From: Symsagittifera roscoffensis
Taxonomy: Eukaryota > Xenacoelomorpha > Acoela > Convolutidae
Length of the DNA stretch: 64,000 nt
Reading direction: 5' to 3'
Assembly (NCBI RefSeq): GCF_963678635.1
Contig: NC_087063.1
Location: 29,150,599 to 29,214,598, forward strand
Shown piece after piece: positions 57,150 through 64,000 of this stretch. Both the position numbers and the translations under genes were made by a program. Below the pieces are notes generated by a model, which ran no database searches, was not told where the DNA came from, and was given only the letters and a program-made list of their open reading frames with translations. The stretch's first letter is position 1, and each line of letters starts with the position of its first letter.

Positions 57150-58267
57150 CTATGTTGTCCTCGCTGTGTTTGAGACTCCCACTTTCATGACAGTCCTTAT
57201 CCTTCCTGACGCCATGTTACTATCAGTCCGTGCTAACGGTGTAGATTCTCGTTTCTTTCGTTGTGGTTCAACGAAATCCACTCTATTTCCCGGTGGCTTT
57301 TCCACCACTATTTTGTCTTGGGCTAATGAGTTTCTCAAGAGAGCATCCAGTTTGAACTGTATGGCACAAGAATTTTCAGCTTGTTCCCTGCCCATTGTAT
57401 CCATTCTGGTATCTAGATTCCATAACTTCTCGATCACGGTGTCCTACCGTTTCTTCATTTCTTCCATATCTTTCTTGATATGTTTCTCTCGCTCTTTGTC
57501 GGTAGCCTCCACCTTGTCTGACATCTGCTGTAGCTTCTCTTCCGTCACCCTTAACCAGGTTGAAGCAGTTGTCTAGGTTGTCATTCTTGTTGTATCGTAT
57601 TTCGCTTTTTAGCTCTTGGCGGTCCTCCTCGCTAGACTTCAGTTTCTTGTCGATTTGCCCCAACTTTGCCATCAAGTCGCCCAGCTCAAGCGAAATTGTT
57701 TTTTCTTGGTTAACCGTTGCTCCATGTGTGACCTGCTCTTCGTATTGTTTAGCCTTTGTTGCTTTTGCGGAAACTGTTCCAAAAGTTTTGCTTTTCTCGG
57801 TCGTTGGTATCACCTCCTCTTTCTCTCTTGGTTTTATTCCGACCACTGCTGCAATCGTCTCTGTGAACGGCGTTCTTTTTGTTTGAGAATCGTCTTTAAT
57901 CGATTCCAGCGTTTGCTTGTTGTATCGTCTACAATGTCAATTGGTGAGAACTCTTCATTTCTTGTTCTTCTGCATTTGGCATTGGTGTTGATTCCGTCGT
58001 CTTTTTTTCCCACCCCGTCATTACTCTGATCTGGTGCCTCAAAATCGGTTTCTCTAGCCGGTACTGTTGGTTCTTCTACTGCTTTCTCCTGGCCTTATGT
58101 TCCTTTACGCTTCTTGCATTGACCATGTTGACTGAAATGTTACTTTTAATTACTTTCGGATTTGATAGTATTGCTTTCCGTTGCGGCGAGGTTTGATTTT
58201 GCTTTGGTCCTGATACTCTTTTTTCTGTTATCGGTACCCTATTTCGCTTCATGACTTTTATATACAA
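57150..58267 (-). pseudogene. Element B N-terminal frames before Gag (basic and coiled-coil)
   Basis: 58267-58076 is short and very basic. 57846-57376 has a coiled-coil stretch (ELGDLMAKLGQIDKKLKSSEEDRQELKSE). 57437-57150 continues in another phase. Probably an N-terminal extension of Gag or a separate leader protein; no domain recognised. Confidence 0.5.
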
Positions 58268-58432
58268 TTTTCTTTATTTACAATTTCACTATTTACAAGT
58301 CCCTATTGTAAAATCTGATCTCAAGTATAGATATAAAAATTATATATATACATATTTATTTTTTTAGTGTATTGAAAGATAAAATCAATCGAATTAGTCT
58401 GACTCAGTTTTGAATCTAAATCAATTTCAGTC

Positions 58433-59360
58433 CCTAGGACCCTTCGCTCAATTGTTGGGACACTTCGTTACTGTCCCAGGACTTTTTTGTGAACCCACCT
58501 AGGACGCTTCGCTCAAGTGTTGGGACACTTCGTACTGTCCCAGGGCTTCTCTGAACCCTCCTAGGACCCTTCGTTCAAGTGTTGGGACACTTCGTTACTG
58601 TCCCAGGACTTTTTTGTGAACCCACCTTGGACGCTTCGCTCAAGTGTTGGGACACTTCGTACTGTCCCAGGGCTTCTTCGAACCCTCCTAGGACCCTTCG
58701 TTCAAGTGTTGGGACACTTCGTTACTGTCCCAGGCCTTTTCTGAAACCTCCTAGGACCTTTCGCTCAAGTGTTGGGACACTTCGTACTGTCCCATGACTC
58801 CTCTGAACCCTCGTAGGACCCTTCGCTCAAGTGTTGGGACACTTCGTTACTGTCCCAAGACTTTTTTGAACCCTCCTAGGGCACTTCGCTCAAGTGTTGT
58901 GACACTTCGTACTGTCCCAGAAATTTTTCAACCCTCCCAGGAGACTTCGTTCGAGTATTTGGACACTTCGTACTGTCCCAGGACTTTTTCTGTACCCTCT
59001 TAGGAGACTTTGCTCGAGTGTTGGGACACTTCGTACTGTCCCAGGATTTTTTCTGAACCCTCCAAGGAGACTTCGCTCGAGTGTTGGTCCACTTCGTGCT
59101 GTCCCAGCACTTTTTCTGAACCCTCCTAGGAGACTTTGCTCGAGTGTTGGTCCCTTTCGTACTGTCCCAGGGTTTTTTCCGAACCCTCCTAGAAGACTTC
59201 GCTCGAGTGTTGATCCACTTCGTACTGTCCCAGAACTTTTTCGAACCCTCCCAGGAGACTTCGTTCGAGTGTTGGGACAGTCGGATCTCTTGCTCCTTAG
59301 TGTTGGGACACTTAGATCACTATCCCAGGACTGAGTGTTGGGACACTTAGATCACTATCC
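58433..59360 (-). repeat. Tandem array of about 14 hairpin units (about 62 bp) in the element B 5' leader
   Basis: Each unit carries a cttcgctcaagtgt-like start, then TGGGACA-cttcgtac-TGTCCCA, then a T-rich spacer and aaccctcctagga. The TGGGACA/TGTCCCA arms pair, so every unit can form a stem-loop in DNA and in the minus-strand RNA. Unit lengths vary from about 60 to 67 bp. The last two units keep paired arms (gggacac...atccc) with a different loop. The array lies between the 5' LTR and the first coding frame. Confidence 0.92.
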
Positions 59361-60941
59361 CAAGACCGGCGACTAGACTCTTGCACTTCTCCCAACCTCG
59401 TAGCTCAAGGGATTTTTCTTCTGATGAATTCCCTTGTACCTTGTGTCGAGTACTGGAATTTCCGATCCACCACCCCAGTACCACCTCTAGAGCTCTAGTA
59501 TTAAAAAGTCCTCAAAACCCAATATTTTAATCAAAATTTTACCTGATAACCTCCCTTGAAATTACATTTCCTTTGTTAACCCGACAAAAGTCGAAACTCG
59601 ACTTGTTAGTAAGTGCCTTATGATCTCCGATTCGTTAAAAGACAATTAAATTTGTTCCGAAAATGTAAAAATTTTACTGAGAAAACTGAAAAAATATAAA
59701 ACTGTGATTAATTCACCTAAAATTCAAATCGACCAATATGGTCTTTCGTAAAAAAAATGTCTGTTACCTGATTGTCAAGCGTTTTTTCTCCCCCCTACTA
59801 ACAGTCTTATGGGATCTTTTCCTCTTGGGTTCCAAAAACTGTCTATTTCCGATCCCCCCACCCGATCCGACCAGGTAACCTACCTTAATTCGATCCTAAA
59901 TTTGGATATCCTCGCGTCGCAACTCTTGTTCTGAGTCTAAAGATAGATCGTTCCAGACTCTGGGTCTACTAATGTAACTAAATCGACTATATTGATTGTA
60001 TAGTTACTATAATGTGTCCCCCCTTTTTACAATTTTCAACCGCCAACCTCTACCTTAACCAGCCCCATATAACCTCCATCCCCCTATCTAGCCTTCCCCA
60101 CTTAAGCCGAAAATTACCCCAAGCGCAATGAGAGAAAACCGTAGAACCTGTTTCCAAGCTCTGCTCAAGTAGAAACGTTTCCTTAAGACGGTGGGTATTC
60201 GCTAATTCAATTTTACACTCATTTCCTAAAATGTAAAATGGATTTTAACGATACCCGTTTTACTAAACAGAACCTCAGTCAACCTTCTTCCGTTTGCCCT
60301 GTCCTGCTTTGATCACAATGCTGACTGGTCACCTGCCGGTTGCTCACAATTTCCCCCTGGGCTGGTCACCTGTTCCAGTTAAGTCTCCCAGTGGTGGAGC
60401 TTCCTTGACCCACTTCGCTGAGTACCTCTTCCAGCTAAGTCTCATAGTGGTACGCTGCTATCAAAGGCTATCTGTCGACTTTACAACGCCCCACACTTGG
60501 GCACCTGTAAAACGTTGCTGGTTTGATCGAGACGATTGGTCTCATTGGAAAACAATATTGGTATACTATTTTAATAAATATAAAGGTTTGATCTACCTAA
60601 TCTGGAAGTCAGAGCCACTGTCCTTTTCATGTTTTATCGTTTTTTGTTCCGATTTCTAATCTTTGTTTGGTTTTTTGTTTCGTTTTCTCTCTTTACTCGT
60701 TTTTGTCCCCCTAGTGACCCCCCTTACTCGGTTAGCTAGGCCTCGTTTCAGAAAGCGCACCGGGAAATTTTCTTAAGTTTTCTTAAAGAGCTCACGCGGT
60801 ACAACCAAAAGGTGAATACGTTCCCGTTGAACCGCACCACCGGTACTCTAGAATGGGCATGTAGCCCGGAGATGTGTCAAGTGGGTTTGATCCCGTAGTC
60901 TTGATGTCGTGAAAACACCCAGGGGCGACATAAAAACACTA
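59361..60941 (-). other. Element B leader between hairpin array and 5' LTR
   Basis: No credible frame; short plus-strand frames (for example 60294-60659) have no domain and lie antisense to the element. A primer-binding site could not be identified directly below 60942. Confidence 0.5.
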
Positions 60942-61840
60942 TATAACAGTCGCCTACTTGAGTCACATATGAGGTTAAAGAAAAACAGGCCCTATAACTA
61001 TTGGCTCAAGAGTCAGGGACACACTACCTCTTGTGTATTTCTACATCAAGCGGTCGGAGCCAATTCGGTTCACTTGCGACATGAGACTAAAACCTTTGTT
61101 ACAGCTTATAGGCGACAACCAAAATACCCCCCCCCCCACTCTAGAAAATGAGAACGCCTCCATACTTAGGTCTCAAAATACCTAAAATACCTAAAAAACA
61201 CGAACGCCGTTATAACAGGGTAGGAACCTTTCGTATACTTACTTTTTATTAGACAGTGGACCTTTGATCCATTTCAGATGGATCGACCTAAAAACTCTCC
61301 CTAACTCAACATAACATTATAAAATACACTTAAGAAAATTTAATTTGGCACTCACATACAGACACAACCTCTAGAATCGAGTAACTAAACTATAAAGCAA
61401 CTCTAGAACTGATGGGTAATTAAGTTTAGCTCGAGAAGTTTGTAATGAATTAATTTTAGCTCAAGAAATAGGTTTTGGTTCTGGACCATTGAGAGACTTC
61501 GGTTGTCCACCTTTCGACCGAAGGTTCACTCTGGTCCACTTTAATTTGCTCTCCTTTCACTCGCGATTATTTTCTGTCTCCTGCCACGAATAAGGCAGCA
61601 CTATTCTCACTCAAATTATGTTTGGAAATTGCGAATAGCAATTTGCCGCTGCTATTTTTGACTACTTTCCCGCGATTGTAATTCGAATCTTCTGATCTTA
61701 TTTTTCTGATATTTTCAGTTGTCGCGAGAAACTTGAGCATGACATGCTCAGTTCGAATATTTGAAAAGTTTAATTTCACCCCAAAATCAAGACTAAACGT
61801 TTTCTCAAGGTCAAATTTCCAAATATGACCGAATGGCACA
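60942..61840 (-). repeat. Element B 5' LTR (right copy)
   Basis: 899 bp, aligned along its length to 36733-36980 plus 41809-42458. Similarity starts at taacagtcgcctactt and stops at tggcacaactcga, where the two copies diverge into unrelated sequence. It contains a C12-type run near 61125. Several per cent divergence from the left copy suggests the insertion is not very recent. Confidence 0.82.
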
Positions 61841-62469
61841 ACTCGATCGAAAGGTCAACTAAATTCTTCAAGCGACTAATGAGCAAAAGCCGAGTAAGAA
61901 CGCGCCAGTCAAGTAGAAATACTGAGATGTTGCAAACTATTTGTCCGGCGAAAAATTCTTCAGCAAGAAGAACCTGTATCATTTAAACAACAACGGTCTA
62001 AAAATCTCAAAAAATTGGTAAAGGAAAACATCTTGTACAAGAATTACAGCAAAAAACTCAACAATAAAGGAAATATTGAAGAAATAGACTGCGCTACCAA
62101 TAACTGCCAGTGTATCTGCTGCGATTCGAAAAAAAATAATTGTGCGATTATTTTGGGGGGTTATTAAGTTGTAAGTGTATCCTATTATATACCAGATTAT
62201 GATTCCCAATGGTCATTTCAGGTTCCACCGGGAATACAAATTTTGATATTGGAACTCAGCCAAAAATCCCCTCAAGTTCCACCGGTCTAAAGTTCGCATA
62301 CAAATTTTCTATAGGAACTTAAGTTTCTCACCTCAATCAAAGACGAAAATTTAAGCTTCTAATAAAAACTTGTGTCACGTAGCAAAATGACTCGTGAAAA
62401 TGCGCAACCTGCTTTAAATAAAACAAAATTTCAGTTTTTGTATCTGAAAGAAATCACTGCACCTTAGTT

Positions 62470-63045
62470 CAGAGTGTACCGAGTTTGATCAGAAAAGACT
62501 TGATATTCTCATGAAAATGAATGACAATCTCCTACACATCTGTGATAACTGCAAATCGAAAAAACAAATTTTTTTGACCAACATCGAAGCCAAACACAAA
62601 AACAATCAATTAGATCAACAACTGAGAAAGTTCCAAGAACGAACGAATGATAAATGAAAAAACTTCAGGAACAAATGCAAACACTGACTGAAAAAAATGA
62701 AAAATCAAACAAAATAATGAGCAATGTGCAAAATGAAGTCACATACGTGAAAAAAGACTCTAAATCATACAAGCTATCGTTAGGAAACAAGAAAACCCCA
62801 AAAATCTGTTGAAATTCCTTCAAAAAAAAACAACTTTAGGCATCTACATAAGAGGTCTAACCGAGAAAGACACTGACATGGCCGATGATAGAAGACTTCA
62901 CGCCGATATCAAAGAAAATGAAGCTTTGCTCGATTTCCTCAGAGTGGAAGATAGAAAAATACAAAAGCACAACGACTCAGTAAATATAAACCACAGAGAG
63001 AAACCACGAACGTTATTGACAAACACCGAAAACTCTATTAGCTGA
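62470..63045 (+). pseudogene. LINE ORF1 remnant (zinc-finger-like end, coiled coil, C-terminal domain)
   Basis: Broken plus-strand frames carry ILMKMNDNLLHICDNCK (end of a PHD-like finger), then a coiled coil (KFQERTND, QTLTEKNEKSNK), then IYIRGLTEKDTDM and ALLDFLRVEDRKI, ending EKPRTLL. This order is usual in ORF1 of CR1-like LINEs. Stops at several sites; no RT part in the window. Confidence 0.5.
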
Positions 63046-64000
63046 GACATGACTTTATGATCAGCCTTTAAAATAAAAGAATACAATCAAGCAGTCTAAA
63101 TCAACCCGTATATTTATTGCGTAAGTTTGCTTTCTCATCTCGATTCTGATTGGTCAATATAGTTTTTGTCTGCTTGCTAACGAGTATAAGTATGCAGTTG
63201 TCCTAATACAGACCGCACTTCGCTTATTTTGACTGTGTTTCTTATATCCTTCGAAAGGTAATGTTTTTCTGGGGGGAGGGTGAAGAGAGGTCATGTCCAC
63301 ATTCTTTGAGAGCCGAAAAAGCTAAATTTATTTCCAAATTTTTAACTATATCCCTAATTTTTAACTTTTTAGGGATGCTATAGTTAAAGAGATCCGTTTC
63401 TTGTTCAGATAATAAGCAATGAAACAAAATTCGACTAAAAAGGCAAATTCGTCAAAAATTTTGGATCTTCTTGTTAACTAATCCCCCTCCCCTCTTTTGG
63501 ACCCCTCCCTTCTTTTGTTTTAGGCTATTGAGAATATAAAAGAATACATACATGGATGGTCCCCAAGTCTGTGTATGGGATGGAATAAACGGATGGGTCC
63601 CCGAGAATTTTCAAAAAGGTTTTCAGAATACAAGAAATATGACAAAAGCGGAAAAATCAACCAATGACGTGGCAGTAAAAAGTGGATCTTCTTTCAGCTT
63701 GGCTAATTGATTTTCACTCTAATATAAGTTAAAAAATTGGGAGGGAGAAAATTGATTAAAGCTGGAAAAAATGTGGGACAAAAAAGGACTGCCTTTTTTT
63801 GCTCGCTTTATACGTTGCATAGTGCCGTTCACATTTTGTGAACATATTTTTGTAATGTTTAACAATTTCATGTATAAAAATTTAGATTCTTTTTTTTTGT
63901 GAACAAAATTTTTCAACGTTTAAAAATTGTTCTCCCCATGCATGGTTAGGAAAATTTGTTAACAAAATGGGAACAGATTAAAGACATGTATGAAAATTTT
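63046..64000. other. Right edge without recognisable genes
   Basis: AT-rich; I see no exon, RNA gene or repeat family here that is repeated elsewhere in the window. Confidence 0.4.

Larger units (their letters stand above)
36733..61840 (-). mobile_element. Giant Ty3/gypsy-like LTR retrotransposon (element B), about 20.3 kb plus nested LINE
   Basis: Direct repeats of about 900 bp bound the element: 60942-61840 (5' LTR on the minus strand) and 36733-42458 (3' LTR, split by a LINE). Between them all substantial frames are on the minus strand and share a GC content well above the flanks: gag, protease, RT, RNase H, integrase, then about 8.3 kb of extra coding sequence. Without the LINE (4,828 bp) it is about 20.28 kb, several times the usual 5-7 kb. 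LTR edges read TG/TA...ACA on the plus strand. No clear primer-binding site, polypurine tract or target duplication (at best act/act) was found, so the exact termini are provisional. Stops and frameshifts show decay. Confidence 0.78.

Noticed and set aside
58433-59360. Regularly spaced repeats resembling a CRISPR array
   Set aside because: Spacers are not unique, the whole unit repeats, unit length varies, there are no cas genes and the DNA is animal. It is a tandem array in a retroelement leader.
60294-60659. 121-residue plus-strand frame in the element B leader
   Set aside because: No domain, lies antisense in non-coding leader, low-complexity Leu/Ser/Pro content.
36733-61840. A segmental duplication as the source of the 900-bp direct repeats
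   Set aside because: They sit exactly at the outer ends of a gag-pol element with nothing else shared, which fits LTRs better. The missing PPT and PBS keep some doubt.

Overview
This is nuclear DNA from an animal. Genes are split by GT-AG introns, the host sequence is AT-rich, and the conserved proteins are metazoan in type: an endosulfine/ARPP-19 protein with the Greatwall target motif, complex I subunit NDUFB8, and a SAFB-type SAP+RRM protein. I cannot fix the phylum. The LINE with an SGNH esterase ORF1 and a 2A-like motif is of a kind known from marine invertebrates. Every gene start I can place has an AG splice-acceptor-like site just before the ATG, so spliced-leader trans-splicing (as in tunicates, chaetognaths, rotifers and flatworms) is possible but unproven.

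Layout. (1) 1-6.85 kb, minus strand: decayed AT-rich Ty3/gypsy-like LTR retrotransposon (gag, DSG protease, YLDD reverse transcriptase, RNase H, start of integrase), whose end is fused to a second gag piece. (2) 6.85-9.7 kb: gene-free, with degenerate repeats and a 35-base G run. (3) 9.7-18.0 kb, plus strand: exons of an unrecognised Cys-motif gene, with a related single-exon module inside its first intron. (4) 15.37-23.25 kb: recent tandem duplication (units 3.36 and 4.52 kb) covering the facing 3' ends of that gene and of the ENSA-like gene. The units differ by about 1.16 kb of a LINE. (5) 23.15-35.46 kb, minus strand: three host genes in a row, read SAFB-like, NDUFB8, ENSA-like, with introns and spacers carrying two palindromic TA-flanked MITEs and several tRNA-derived SINE-like pieces. 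(6) 36.73-61.84 kb, minus strand: a giant Ty3/gypsy-like element, about 20.3 kb without its nested insertion, bounded by direct repeats of about 900 bp that I read as LTRs. It has a hairpin-rich tandem array in its 5' leader, gag and pol, and then roughly 8.3 kb of further same-strand coding sequence after integrase, including an SGNH/GDSL hydrolase domain. Its 3' LTR is split by a 4.83-kb CR1/L2-like LINE whose 5' half is inverted (twin-priming layout) and ends in a perfect 83-bp hairpin. (7) 61.84-64 kb: flank with the remains of another LINE ORF1.

The host genes are ordinary housekeeping genes: complex I assembly, mitotic PP2A control and nuclear RNA binding. The unusual biology is in the mobile DNA: a giant LTR element with a large uncharacterised accessory region, and SGNH domains in two unrelated retroelement types within 10 kb. 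All large retroelements here carry stops or frameshifts and are probably inactive as they stand.
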